From the NCBI GenBank assembly GCA_009377865.1, contig WHTH01000007.1, positions 32,252 through 96,251 on the forward strand: a stretch of 64,000 nt of DNA, read 5' to 3'. Shown in pieces: positions 37,628 to 46,424 of the stretch. Each line of letters opens with the position of its first letter. The first letter of the stretch is position 1. Below the pieces are notes generated by a model, which was given only the letters and a program-made list of their open reading frames with translations, was not told the origin of the DNA and made no database searches. Source of the stretch: Pseudonocardiaceae bacterium. GTDB taxonomy: Bacteria > Actinomycetota > Actinomycetes > Mycobacteriales > Pseudonocardiaceae. The position numbers were made by a program, and so were the translations under genes.

Positions 37628-40060
37628 TCAATCGTCGTCGTCGACGGCGGAGCCCGGGCCGCCCCGGATCGAGTAGAGCAGGCCGTCGAGTTCGTCGGGC
37701 TTGACGAGCACATCACGCGCCTTCGAGCCCTCCGATGGACCGACGACCTCGCGATTTTCCAGCAGGTCCATCAGCCGGCCCGCCTTGGCGAAGCCGACCC
37801 GTAGCTTGCGCTGCAGCATCGAGGTCGACCCGAACTGCGACGTGATGACGAGTTCGGCGGCCTGCAGCAGCACGTCGAGATCGTCGCCGATGTCGGGGTC
37901 GATCTCGCGCTGCTCGCCCTGCTTGGCGGCGGTGACACCCTCGGTGTAGTCGGGCGTGGCCTGGTCCTTAGTGAAGGCCACGACCCCGAAGATCTCCTCG
38001 TCGGTGACGAACGCCCCCTGGACCCGCACCGGCTTCGACGCACCCATCGGCAGGTAGAGCGCATCGCCCATGCCGATGAGTTTTTCGGCACCAGGCTGGT
38101 CGAGGATCACCCGGGAGTCGGTCAGCGAGGACGTGGAGAACGCCAGCCGCGACGGCACGTTGGTCTTGATCAAGCCGGTGACCACGTCGACCGAGGGGCG
38201 CTGGGTGGCCAGTACCAGGTGGATCCCCGCCGCCCTGGCCTTCTGCGTGATCCGTACCACGGCGTCCTCGACGTCGCGCGGCGCGGTCATCATCAGATCG
38301 GCGAGCTCGTCGACGATGGCCATGATGTAGGGGTAGGGCCGGTATGCCCGCTCGGATCCGGGCGGCGTCGTGATCTCGCCGGAGCGCACCTTGCGGTTGA
38401 AGTCGTCGATGTGGCGAACCCTGCTGACCTGCATGTCCTGGTATCGCTGCTCCATCTCGTCGACCAGCCAGGCCAGCGCAGCGGCCGCCTTCTTGGGCGA
38501 CGTGATGATCGGGGTGATCAGGTGCGGGATGCCCTCGTAGGGCGTCAACTCGACCATCTTCGGGTCGATGAGGATCATCCGCAACTCATCGGGGGTTGCC
38601 CGCGCCAGCAGCGAGACGAGCATGGAGTTGACGAAGCTCGACTTGCCGGATCCGGTGGACCCGGCGACCAACAGGTGCGGCATCTTGGTCAGGTTCGCCG
38701 ACACGAAGTGGCCCTCGATGTCCTTGCCGAGCCCGATCATCATCGGGTGCTGATCGCGCCGCGAGAACGCGGATCGCAGCACGTCGCCGAGGCGCACCAT
38801 CTCACGGTCGGTGTTGGGCACCTCGATACCCACCGCGGACTTACCCGGGATGGGCGCCAGCAGGCGCACGTTGTCGGTGGCGGCCGCGTAGGCGATGTTG
38901 CGGGTCAGCTGGGTGATCTTCTCGACCTTGACTCCCGGGCCCAGCTCCACCTCGTAGCGGGTCACGGTGGGTCCCCGGGTGAACCCGGTGACCTGCGCGT
39001 CGATCCCGAACTGGTCGAGCACGCCGGTGATCGCCTCGATCATCGCGTCGTTGGCCTTGCTGCGTGACTTCGGTGGCTGGCCCTCGGTCAGCAGCTTCGG
39101 CGGCGGCAGCCGGTAATCGCCCTCGACGGTGCGCTCGATCGTCAGACCGGCGGCCGGTTTGCTCTCGGCCGGGGGGGCCGCGACGGCGTCGGTCGAAGCC
39201 CGCTTGCCGGGCTCGGACTCCGATGCGTTCTCGGCGCCGTCGGCGAACGCCGCGGCGGTCTGCGCGGCCTGCCTGCGGCGCGCCGGGCGCCGCAACCGGG
39301 TCGTCTCGGCGTCACCCGACGGTGCCGCCTCGTCGGCTTGGTCGGTGGTGACCGGGGTGGCGCCGACGAGCTGCCGCAGCCGGTCCGGTACACCGCGCAC
39401 CGAGGTCCCGGTCAGCACGAGCAGGCCGTAGCCCGCCAGCAGCACCAGCAGCGCGACCGCGACCCAGCCGGTGAAGCCGTCGGCCAGCGGGTCAGCGGCC
39501 AGAAAGCCCACGACTCCGGCGGCACCGGCACGGCCTGCCGAATCTTCTGGTGACCCGGCAGCGAGGTGCCACAGGCCGAGCGTCCCCAGCACGAGCAGCA
39601 GCGAGCCCACGACCAGCCGCGGCCGGGCCTCGGGATCCGGATCTGTGCGCATCAGCATCACTGCCACAGCGGCGAGCACGACCGGCAGCAGCACGGCGGG
39701 GGACCCGATGGCAGCGCGCAGGCCGAGCTGCACGCCGGCGCCGACCGGGCCGCCCGCCGCCCACCACACGCCCGCGGCGGCCACCACGGCGAGCGCGATC
39801 AGCACCAGGGCAACCCCGTCGCGGCGGTGCGCGGCGTCCAGTTCACGGGTCTTCCCGACCGCCCTGGCCGCACTGCCGGCAGTGCGGGCGAGCAGCCCCC
39901 AGATCCCGGCCACTCCACGATGGACGGCCGGACCCAGCACCCCGCGGCGCGAGCGGGCCGCGGGACGGCGGGCCCGCGGTTTCCTCGATGACCCGCTCGA
40001 GTTCCGGCGTACCGGAGCGTTGCTACGGGCCCCGCTGGTCTTCGTGGTCGTCCCTGCCAT
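37628..40060 (-). CDS. ftsK: FtsK/SpoIIIE DNA translocase
   Basis: 810 residues. Basic N-terminal tail, four membrane helices (~65-220), a disordered Ala/Glu linker (~230-320), then the alpha/beta/gamma motor. Walker A is VAGSTGSGKSSFVNSML, Walker B is IMAIVDELADLMM; the gamma domain reads DVLLQAAELVITSQFGSTSM and LQRKLRVGFAKAGRLMDLLE, binding KOPS-type sequences. It clears DNA from the closing septum. ATG 40060 (MAGTTTKTSG) chosen. Confidence 0.95.
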   Translation of the reverse strand: MAGTTTKTSGARSNAPVRRNSSGSSRKPRARRPAARSRRGVLGPAVHRGVAGIWGLLARTAGSAARAVGKTRELDAAHRRDGVALVLIALAVVAAAGVWWAAGGPVGAGVQLGLRAAIGSPAVLLPVVLAAVAVMLMRTDPDPEARPRLVVGSLLLVLGTLGLWHLAAGSPEDSAGRAGAAGVVGFLAADPLADGFTGWVAVALLVLLAGYGLLVLTGTSVRGVPDRLRQLVGATPVTTDQADEAAPSGDAETTRLRRPARRRQAAQTAAAFADGAENASESEPGKRASTDAVAAPPAESKPAAGLTIERTVEGDYRLPPPKLLTEGQPPKSRSKANDAMIEAITGVLDQFGIDAQVTGFTRGPTVTRYEVELGPGVKVEKITQLTRNIAYAAATDNVRLLAPIPGKSAVGIEVPNTDREMVRLGDVLRSAFSRRDQHPMMIGLGKDIEGHFVSANLTKMPHLLVAGSTGSGKSSFVNSMLVSLLARATPDELRMILIDPKMVELTPYEGIPHLITPIITSPKKAAAALAWLVDEMEQRYQDMQVSRVRHIDDFNRKVRSGEITTPPGSERAYRPYPYIMAIVDELADLMMTAPRDVEDAVVRITQKARAAGIHLVLATQRPSVDVVTGLIKTNVPSRLAFSTSSLTDSRVILDQPGAEKLIGMGDALYLPMGASKPVRVQGAFVTDEEIFGVVAFTKDQATPDYTEGVTAAKQGEQREIDPDIGDDLDVLLQAAELVITSQFGSTSMLQRKLRVGFAKAGRLMDLLENREVVGPSEGSKARDVLVKPDELDGLLYSIRGGPGSAVDDDD

Positions 40061-40176
40061 ACCCCACACCGTAGCCCGACCGTCCCCTTCTTCCCCAGGA
40101 ACAACGAGCGCAACAACCGTCACACCGGTAACATCCGTCGGCGCCCGCTGTCTGCTCACCGGTTCGCGCTCCCGCC

Positions 40177-40223
40177 GTGAAGGGCACCTTCACGACGTCC
40201 GAGGCCGTGAAGGTGCCCTTCGC
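40177..40223. repeat. Dispersed hairpin repeat, copy 2
   Basis: GTGAAGGGCACCTTCAC (40177-40193), loop GACGTCCGAGGCC (40194-40206), and GTGAAGGTGCCCTTCGC (40207-40223), a 17-bp stem with one mismatch. Geometry and loop (CGTC[GC]GAGGCC core) match copy 1 at 24436-24482. It lies between the ftsK start and the RNase J end, both minus-strand genes, so it could terminate the RNase J transcript. Confidence 0.85.
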
Positions 40224-40293
40224 GGCGGCCAACACCGAGATCGTGGCACTCGACAATTGCAAGGCCAGCGTCGACACGCCGAGCCGAACGGTG

Positions 40294-42000
40294 TCAGCCG
40301 TGGACCGGGATCACCGTCGGCACGATCATCGGGCGCCGCCGGTAACGGTCGGCCACCCAGCGGCCCACCACCCGGCGCACCGCCTGCGCGATCCGGTGGG
40401 CATCGGCGATGCCCTCGGTCTCGGTGCGGGACAGTTCCATCTCGATCAGCGGGAGGACCTCGTCGAGCGCCTTGGGATCGTCGGAGAACCCGCGCCCCGA
40501 CACCGTGGGCGGTGCGACCGCCCGCCCCGTGCCTTCCTCCACCGCGATCGTGATCGCGATGAAGCCGCCCTCCCCCAGCACCAGCCGATCCGACAGCGTC
40601 GACTCCCCCACATCGCCGACCGAAAGCCCGTCCACGTAGACCTCGCCGATCTCGACGCGACCGCTGACAGCCGCCGTGCCGTCGATCAGGTCGACGACCA
40701 CACCGTCCTCGGCGATCACGACGTTGCGGGCCGGGACGCCGGTGCGGGTGGCCAGCGTGGCGTTGGCGCGCAGGTGGCGCCACTCGCCGTGCACCGGCAT
40801 GACGTTCGACGGCCGGACCGCGTTGTAGAGGAACAGCAGCTCGCCGGCCGAGGCGTGTCCGGAGACGTGCACGGCCGCGGTCCCCTGGTGCACCACGGCG
40901 GCGCCCAGCCGGGTCAGGCCGTTGACGACGCGCCACACCGCGGTCTCGTTGCCCGGGATCAGCGAGGATGCGAGCACCACGGTGTCGCCCTGGCGGATCC
41001 GGATCTGCCGGTGGTCACCGCGGGCCATCCGCGACAGCGCCGACAGTGGCTCACCCTGCGAGCCGGTCGAGACGAACAGCACGTCGTGCTCGGGCATGGC
41101 CAGCGCCTCGTCGAGGTCGACGAGCAGCTTGGGCGGCACCCGGAGCACCCCGAGATCGGCCGCCACCCCCATGTTGCGGACCATCGAGCGGCCCACCAGG
41201 GCCACCTTGCGGTCGTGCGCCGCGGCGACGTCGAGCACCTGCTGCACCCGGTGCACGTGGCTGGCGAAGCAGGCCACGATCACGCGCTGGGTGGCCCGCC
41301 CGATCACCGAGTCCAGCACGGGACCGATGTCACGCTCCGGGGTGACGAAGCCGGGCACCTCGGCGTTGGTGGAATCCACCAGCATCAGGTCGACGCCCTC
41401 GTCGCCGAGCCGGGAGAACCCGGCGATATCGGTGAGCCGGCCGTCCAGCGGCAGCTGGTCGAGCTTGATGTCGCCGGTGTGCAGCACGAGCCCGGCCGGG
41501 GTGCGGATCGCGACGGCCAGCGCGTCGGGGATCGAGTGGTTCACCGCGAAGAACTCGCAGCCGAACGGACCCGCAGTGTGCCGGCCACCCTCGCGGACCT
41601 CGATCAGATGGGGCTTGAGCCGGTGCTCGCGGCACTTCTCCCGCAGCAGCGCGAGGGTGAACTGCGAACCCACCACCGGCAGGTCGGGACGCAACCGCAA
41701 CACGAACGGCACGGCACCGATGTGGTCCTCGTGGCCGTGGGTGAGCACCAGCGCCTCGATGTCGTCGAGCCGGTCCTCGATCGCGCGGAAATCAGGCAGG
41801 ATGAGGTCGACACCGGGCGCGTCGTCCTCCGGGAAGAGCACGCCGCAGTCGACGATCAGCAGCCGCCCGTTGTGCTCGAAGACGGTCATGTTGCGGCCGA
41901 TCTCGCCGATCCCGCCCAGTGCCATCACGCGCAGGGCGCCGTCGGGAACCGGCGGTGGAGCGTGGTCGGGTATCCCAGGAACCGGCTGATCGGTCATCAC
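40294..42000 (-). CDS. rnj: Ribonuclease J
   Basis: 568 residues, beta-CASP metallo-beta-lactamase nuclease. The zinc motif LVLTHGHEDHIGAVPFVL, HSIPDALAVAIRTPAG, HTGDIKLD, FVSTGSQGEPLSALSRMA, and HVSGHASAGELLFLYNAVRP (with MPVHGEWRHL) are the standard RNase J blocks. It combines endo- and 5'-exoribonuclease activity in rRNA and mRNA processing. Starts GTG 42000 or the adjacent ATG 41997. In M. tuberculosis it is followed by dapA and thyX; here ~16.5 kb intervenes before thyX. Confidence 0.95.
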   Translation of the reverse strand: MMTDQPVPGIPDHAPPPVPDGALRVMALGGIGEIGRNMTVFEHNGRLLIVDCGVLFPEDDAPGVDLILPDFRAIEDRLDDIEALVLTHGHEDHIGAVPFVLRLRPDLPVVGSQFTLALLREKCREHRLKPHLIEVREGGRHTAGPFGCEFFAVNHSIPDALAVAIRTPAGLVLHTGDIKLDQLPLDGRLTDIAGFSRLGDEGVDLMLVDSTNAEVPGFVTPERDIGPVLDSVIGRATQRVIVACFASHVHRVQQVLDVAAAHDRKVALVGRSMVRNMGVAADLGVLRVPPKLLVDLDEALAMPEHDVLFVSTGSQGEPLSALSRMARGDHRQIRIRQGDTVVLASSLIPGNETAVWRVVNGLTRLGAAVVHQGTAAVHVSGHASAGELLFLYNAVRPSNVMPVHGEWRHLRANATLATRTGVPARNVVIAEDGVVVDLIDGTAAVSGRVEIGEVYVDGLSVGDVGESTLSDRLVLGEGGFIAITIAVEEGTGRAVAPPTVSGRGFSDDPKALDEVLPLIEMELSRTETEGIADAHRIAQAVRRVVGRWVADRYRRRPMIVPTVIPVHG

Positions 42001-42080
42001 GCGAGCCGACGTTACCGGTCCGGATCAGAAGCGTGCTTCCGGCACGCGCGGGCTTTCCCGCGCCGGCCCGCAGCGCCGCC

Positions 42081-42710
42081 TCAGATGCCGCGTGGCGACC
42101 CCTGCACGGTCGCGATGTCGGTCGGCTCGCCCGTGAATTGCAGTGTCACGGCGTCGCGGCCGTAGGCATGCAGCAGTAGCTCCCCGGGCTCGCCGACCAG
42201 CGTCACGGTCCGCGGCCCGGTGCGTGCGACCTGCTCGCGACCGTCCTCGCGCCGCAGTACCACCCCGACCGGTGAGTTCCGGTAGCTCAGCCGCGCCGCC
42301 GAGCCCAGCACGTCCCAGAGCACAGCGTCCCTGCCCGGGTCCTGCTGGCGTGGCGTCGCGTCCTCACGCCCGCGGCGCACGTCCTCGTGGTGGACGAAGA
42401 ACTCGACCGCGTTGGCGGCGTCGAACATGCCCAGCGGAGACCAGCTCGGTGGCCCATCACGCACCAGCGCCACGAGGTCCTCCCACTGGCGACGGGTTGC
42501 GCCGCGCTGCACTCGCGCGGTCCACCCCGACAGCGCAGACACCAGCAGGCCCGGCGCGGCGTCCGGGCGCCGCTCCCGGATCACCAGGTGCGCCGCCAGG
42601 TCGCGCGCCGTCCATCCAGCGCACAGCGTTGACGCGTCCGGGCCGACCTGTTCGAGCAGCGCGCTGAGCTCGCGACGCTCCGCCGCTGCGACATCACCAC
42701 TGGGTCCCAT
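42081..42710 (-). CDS. DinB-like TIGR03085-type (mycothiol maleylpyruvate isomerase-like) protein
   Basis: 209 residues. The N-terminal four-helix DinB-like bundle carries LCAGWTARDLAAHLVIRERR (metal His) and later VEFFVHHEDVRRGRED (His-His-Glu); these are the metal-binding blocks of the mycothiol-dependent maleylpyruvate isomerase N-terminal domain family. The C-terminal part (VTLVGEPGELLLHAYGRDAV) resembles the MDMPI_C region. The substrate is unknown. Marks the beginning of the accessory stretch. Confidence 0.8.
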   Translation of the reverse strand: MGPSGDVAAAERRELSALLEQVGPDASTLCAGWTARDLAAHLVIRERRPDAAPGLLVSALSGWTARVQRGATRRQWEDLVALVRDGPPSWSPLGMFDAANAVEFFVHHEDVRRGREDATPRQQDPGRDAVLWDVLGSAARLSYRNSPVGVVLRREDGREQVARTGPRTVTLVGEPGELLLHAYGRDAVTLQFTGEPTDIATVQGSPRGI

Positions 42711-42715
42711 CGCGC

Positions 42716-43126
42716 TCAGCCCGCCCGGTCCGGACCCGCCGAGGTCAGCTCGACCCGCAGCAATACCCGCTGCTCGCGACGCATCGCCTCGCGGTAGTCG
42801 TCCCAGTCGGGGTGCTCGCCCATCGTGCGGCGGTAGTAGTCCACCAGCGGCTCCATCGCGTCGGGCAGTTCGAGGATCTCGACGTCGCCCGCCACCTGGA
42901 TCCACCGCCCGAAGAAGCCGTCGGGCAGCACGCACAGCCACAGCCGCGGGTCCCGCCGCAGGTTGCGGACCTTGTAGGCGGTCTGCCGGGTACTGATGAT
43001 CACGTTCTGGTCGCCGTCGAGTGTAACCAGCACCGGCGAGAGCTGGGGCGTCCCGTCGCTGCGCATCGTCGAGAGCACGGCGCGGTGCTGCTCGGCGATG
43101 ACCGCTCGGGCCTCGTCCAGATCCAT
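42716..43126 (-). CDS. PPOX-class F420-type flavin/deazaflavin-binding protein
   Basis: 136 residues, complete split-barrel fold: LSTMRSDGTPQLSPVLVTLD, TRQTAYKVRNLRRDPRLWLC, and the terminal GEHPDWDDYREAMRREQRVL motif typical of actinobacterial PPOX F420-dependent oxidoreductases. Likely binds F420 or FMN and reduces an unknown substrate. TAGCCT lies six bases before ATG 43126, indicating a leaderless start. Compare the truncated relative at 56428 and the frameshifted one at 43859. Confidence 0.88.
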   Translation of the reverse strand: MDLDEARAVIAEQHRAVLSTMRSDGTPQLSPVLVTLDGDQNVIISTRQTAYKVRNLRRDPRLWLCVLPDGFFGRWIQVAGDVEILELPDAMEPLVDYYRRTMGEHPDWDDYREAMRREQRVLLRVELTSAGPDRAG

Positions 43127-43178
43127 GCCCGCAGGCTATCGGCTCCCGCCGATGGCGCGCGAGCCCGCACGAGCACGG

Positions 43179-43701
43179 TCACCGGAGCTCGGCGGGTGGG
43201 TCCTGGCCGGTGATGATCGTCCGTTGGGTCCAGGCGACGTCGTGCCACGTGCCGTGCTTCCAGCCGATGCGCCGGTAGGTTCCGACCGGCTCGAACCCCA
43301 TGGCGCGGTGCAGGCCGACGCTGGCGTCGTTGGGCAGCGTCATGCCCGCGACGGCGGTGCGGAAGCCGCGCTCGGCCAGCCGGGCGAACAGCGCGTCGTA
43401 GAGCGCGCGACCGCCGCCGCCCCCGCTCCAGGTAGACGCTGACCTCGCACGCCCAGCGATACGCCGCGCGCGACATGAACGGACCCCCGTATGCGTAGCC
43501 GACGACGCGGCCCCGGTCCTCGAGCACGACCCACGCATGCATGCGCACGGCGGTCACGATGCGCTGCGCCATCTCCGCCGGCAGCGGTGGGTCGGTCTCG
43601 AACGAGATCGCGGTGTCGGTGACGTACGGGGCGTAGATCGCCGCGCACGCCTCCGCGTCACGCTCCGAGGCATCCCGAACGTTCGCGCTTGCGCCGCTCA
43701 T
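43179..43701 (-). pseudogene. GNAT acetyltransferase (Pat/YncA-like) with a frameshift
   Basis: N-terminal half MSGASANVRDASERDAEACA ... CEVSVYLE is in one frame and the C-terminal half GRALYDALFARLAERGFRTA ... GFEPVGTYRRIGWKHG, ending RTIITGQDPPAELR, is in the next frame. The shift lies at a run of five Cs on the plus strand (43420-43424); removing one base restores a single phosphinothricin-acetyltransferase-like domain of ~173 residues. It is either a sequencing error or a genuine inactivation. TATTGT is five bases upstream of ATG 43701. Confidence 0.75.
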
Positions 43702-43858
43702 GGCAAACAATAGTGGCAGCCTGACGTGCTGTGCCCGGGCGCCGCGATCCGGCACGAGTAGTGTCACCGTCTCCCGAATGGCTTCCACCGTTGACCTCGA
43801 CCACGATCGAGGTTGCAGCCTTGCTGGGTCAGTCGTCACGACACCCCGGAAGCGCCCA

Positions 43859-44288
43859 ATGACCGCAGTCACCGACCCTCCCCCATTCGATCTCGAGGCG
43901 TACTTGGCCAAACCGCTGGTCGCGGGTGGCGACCAACGGCCCGGCGGTGCGTCCAGTCTGGTTTCTGTGGGAGGGCGGAGCCTTCTGGTGGATCACCGGC
44001 TCCTACGCGCGCCTGCCGGGCCTGCTCGCCGAAGATCCGCGTGTCGCGCTGGTCATCGGCACCTGTGATCTCGCGACGCTCGAGATTCTGCAAGTCACCG
44101 CCCGCGGAAGGGCCGAGGTGGCTCCCTTCGACGAAGCCCGTGCGAAGCGGAAACTCCTCCGCTACCTGAGCGACGACGAGGAAGCATGGCCAACGGAGTT
44201 CCGCGCGTTCGGCCCGGACGCCCGGTTCGTACGCCTGATCCCCGAGCGCTTGACCGCCATCGACTTCTCGAAGACTCGCCCTGGGTGA
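43859..44288 (+). pseudogene. PPOX/pyridoxamine-phosphate-oxidase-like protein with a frameshift
   Basis: The start MTAVTDPPPFDLEAYLAKPLVA is in one frame, and the continuation VATNGPAVRPVWFLWEGGAF, then WWITGSYARLPGLLAEDPRV and the tail DARFVRLIPERLTAIDFSKT, is in another. One missing base around 43921-43930 (near GTCGCGGGTGGC) explains it. Restored, it would be a ~142-residue split-barrel flavoprotein. The region from here to padR (44289-44532) shows no convincing gene. Confidence 0.7.
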
Positions 44289-44498
44289 ACCGCCCCGTCC
44301 ATGATCCATTGATCCGTGGCGGCCAACTCGCATTGAACGTGGATCCACCCGTCCGACGGGGTTCGCTGCCAGGCGCGGACACCAGAAGTGCCGACGCCGT
44401 TCAGCACACCGAACGACCTGGCGGTCCTCGTGACGCGCGGCTTACCGGAACCACAGCCGGACGGCACGGTCGCCAGCTGGTATCGATTAGCCTAGTAC

Positions 44499-44526
44499 TT
44501 GACTTTACACAGTACCGAATTATCCT
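44499..44526 (+). promoter_or_regulatory. padR promoter
   Basis: TTGACT (44499-44504) and TATCCT (44521-44526) are 16 bases apart in a locally AT-rich patch. The start codon ATG 44533 follows the -10 by six bases, so the transcript is probably leaderless. Confidence 0.6.
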
Positions 44527-44532
44527 CATTCC

Positions 44533-44868
44533 ATGCCGGGCACAGATCCGCAGATGCTCAAGGGGGTCCTGTCGTTGCTACTGCTGGAGCTGCTCAGCGA
44601 GCAGGAGAACTACGGGTACCAGGTTGTCGTCCGGCTGCGCGACGACGGATTCGACCAGCTCAACGAGGGCACCGTCTACCCGGCGCTGACCCGGCTGGAG
44701 TCCCAGGGACTACTCGCGTCACGGTTGGTGAAGTCCTCGTCCGGCCCGGCGCGTAAGTACTACAGCACCACCTCGGACGGCGCGGACGAGCTGTTACGCG
44801 CACGCGCAGCCTGGGAACGGCTCGTCGCGAGCGTGTCTCGAACCCTTGGTGAGAGGACATCGTCATGA
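44533..44868 (+). CDS. PadR-family transcriptional regulator
   Basis: 111 residues. Winged helix MLKGVLSLLLLELLSEQENY, GYQVVVRLRDDGFDQLNEGT, VYPALTRLESQGLLASRLVK and the wing SSSGPARKYYSTTSDG are textbook PadR; a short C-terminal dimer helix follows. PadR proteins of this type repress a co-transcribed membrane-protein partner. The ATGA overlap with the next frame (44865) indicates exactly such a partner, which is truncated here. Confidence 0.9.
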   Translation: MPGTDPQMLKGVLSLLLLELLSEQENYGYQVVVRLRDDGFDQLNEGTVYPALTRLESQGLLASRLVKSSSGPARKYYSTTSDGADELLRARAAWERLVASVSRTLGERTSS

Positions 44869-45092
44869 CCTTCCTGGACAGGCTGCGCGTCGAGAACGCG
44901 GTGATGGTGTACGACTTCTGGATGGATCTGCGCGGCGTGCGGGGCCGCCGGCGGCGCGAGCTGCGACGGGAGCTGCGGACGAACCTGCGTGACGCGGCGG
45001 CGGACGTCGGGATGGGCACGGCCCTCGACCGGTCCTTCAGCCGTAGCCCAGCGATCCGAGCCATTAGGTCGAGCTCGCTGGGCCATGCGTAG
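44865..45092 (+). pseudogene. Truncated HAAS/permease-prefix-type partner of PadR
   Basis: The first ~55 residues (MTFLDRLRVENAVMVYDFWM, then LRGVRGRRRRELRRELRTNL and RDAAADVGMGTALD) match the cytoplasmic prefix domain normally followed by membrane helices in PadR-linked proteins. After ~45035 the frame runs into the 3' end of the convergent FxLD methyltransferase and stops at 45092, so the membrane part is missing. The break coincides with the end of the lanthipeptide locus and is a candidate insertion junction. Confidence 0.65.
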
Positions 45093-46316
45093 CGCGTGAC
45101 GATCGGGAAGAAACGACCACCCGGATGTGCCGCTTGTCGATGGCGTGCCCGCCGAGGAGTTGGTCGTCCGGCGTATCCGCCGGGTAGGCGGTGATGACGG
45201 GCTGGGCGGTGCGGTCGCGGCCCCATGCACGGATCTGCTCGCACAGGCGGTCCGCGAGCTGTGGGCCGGCGGGGCCGTGGCCGATCGCTCCGAGTTCCGA
45301 TCGGCGTTCGGTGACGTCCTGGTCGAGACGGCGATAGGTGAAGTAGGCCAGTGAGTCACCTTCGACCAGGGCAGGGCTGGGCTGCGAGACGGAATCGCGG
45401 GGGTGCACAGCTTGGCGTCGACGGCGTCGGGTTCGGCGGCGATGCGGCAGGTTCCCGGCTCGGTGCCGGTCATGCGGAGCCATACCCCGTCGAAGGGTTC
45501 GTTGCCGCCGACTGTCGCACCCGACCAGACCGCCGTCTTGGGCTGGGCGAGGACCCCCATCAGAGCAGCCGGGTCGATGGGCTGGTCGACATCCCAGTAC
45601 AGCGCGACCTGACCGCCGGTGTCGATGTGTCCGCTACGCTCCCCGTCCTGGCCGATCATGGGGACGAAGCCGCACAGTGCCACTGAGTCGGACCGCAGCC
45701 GATCCCCGTCGCGGATGAAGGCGACGCTGCGGGTCTGACCCCTCCAGCGCAGCGGTACCACGAGGCGGCCGCCGGGTGCCAACTGGTTCCACCAGGCGGG
45801 CGGGAGGTCCCACGCCCCCGCGGTGACGATGATGCGATCGTAGGGAGCCTGCTCCTCCGCGCCGAGCGATCCGTCCCCCGTGGTCACGTGCACGTGGCTG
45901 TATCCGGTGGCATCCAGCGCCTGCCTGGCCTGCGCGGTCACCTCCGGGTCGATGTCGACGGTGCTGACCTGCCCGGACGGCCCCGTCAGGTGTGCCAGCA
46001 GAGCGGCGTTGTAGCCGGTTCCGGCGCCGATCTCCAGGAGGCGGTCGCCGGTACGGGCGTCGAGTTGGTCGAGCATCATGGCGACAACGGTGGGTACGGA
46101 TGCGCAGCTGAGTGCGGCGCCGTCGCTGCCGCGTTTGGTGATCACGGCGATGTTGGCATATGCGTCCTCGACCGTGGCGGCGGGAACGTAGCGGTGGCGC
46201 GGGACCTCCCGCAGCGCCTCCTCAACCGGCCGGGAGCGGGCGCGGCCGGCCGTCACCACGTGGTCGACCATGCTCGCACGTAGCGCCTCGGGCGGGGTAC
46301 CGGTGGTGGCGTTCAT
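45064..46316 (-). pseudogene. FxLD-system PCMT-like methyltransferase 2, interrupted by a single-base frameshift
   Basis: Intact N-terminal ~300 residues: MNATTGTPPEALRASMVDHV, RHRYVPAATVEDAYA, SAM motif LLEIGAGTGYNAALLAHL, and PYDRIIVTAGAWDLPPAWWN, a protein-L-isoaspartate methyltransferase fold. After GTCRIAAEPDAVDAKLCTP the frame must shift by one base at a C5 run (coding strand; 45403-45399) to read LVEGDSLAYFTYRRLD, then DDQLLGGHAIDKRHIRVVVS, equivalent to the end of methyltransferase 1 (51941-53194). Without the shift the product would be a nonsense-tailed protein of up to 518 residues. Could be an error, a pseudogene or a programmed shift. Confidence 0.85.
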
Positions 46317-46424
46317 CTTTCCTTAGCTGGCTAGTTGATCTTCTACGTGTGGGCAGTCACGGGCCGATCTCAGCCGTCCAGTCGGTACTGCACCTTCGAC
46401 GTGCTGGCCGGATACGGGCATTAG

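Noticed and set aside
44289..44532. Minus-strand frame with WQRTPSDGWIHVQCELAATD as a possible second precursor or gene
   Set aside because: No ribosome site, no Cys-rich core or FxLD motif, and no family resemblance; probably non-coding.
45064..45483. Independent gene for the C-terminal part of methyltransferase 2
   Set aside because: Its sequence aligns with the end of methyltransferase 1 and it has no start or ribosome site of its own; it is the shifted 3' part of the same gene.
46317..46424. Second FxLD precursor in the lanthipeptide locus
   Set aside because: All gaps in the locus (46317-46424, 47274-47292, 51636-51720, 51889-51940, 53195-53252) were read on the minus strand; only 51721-51888 has leader and core features.
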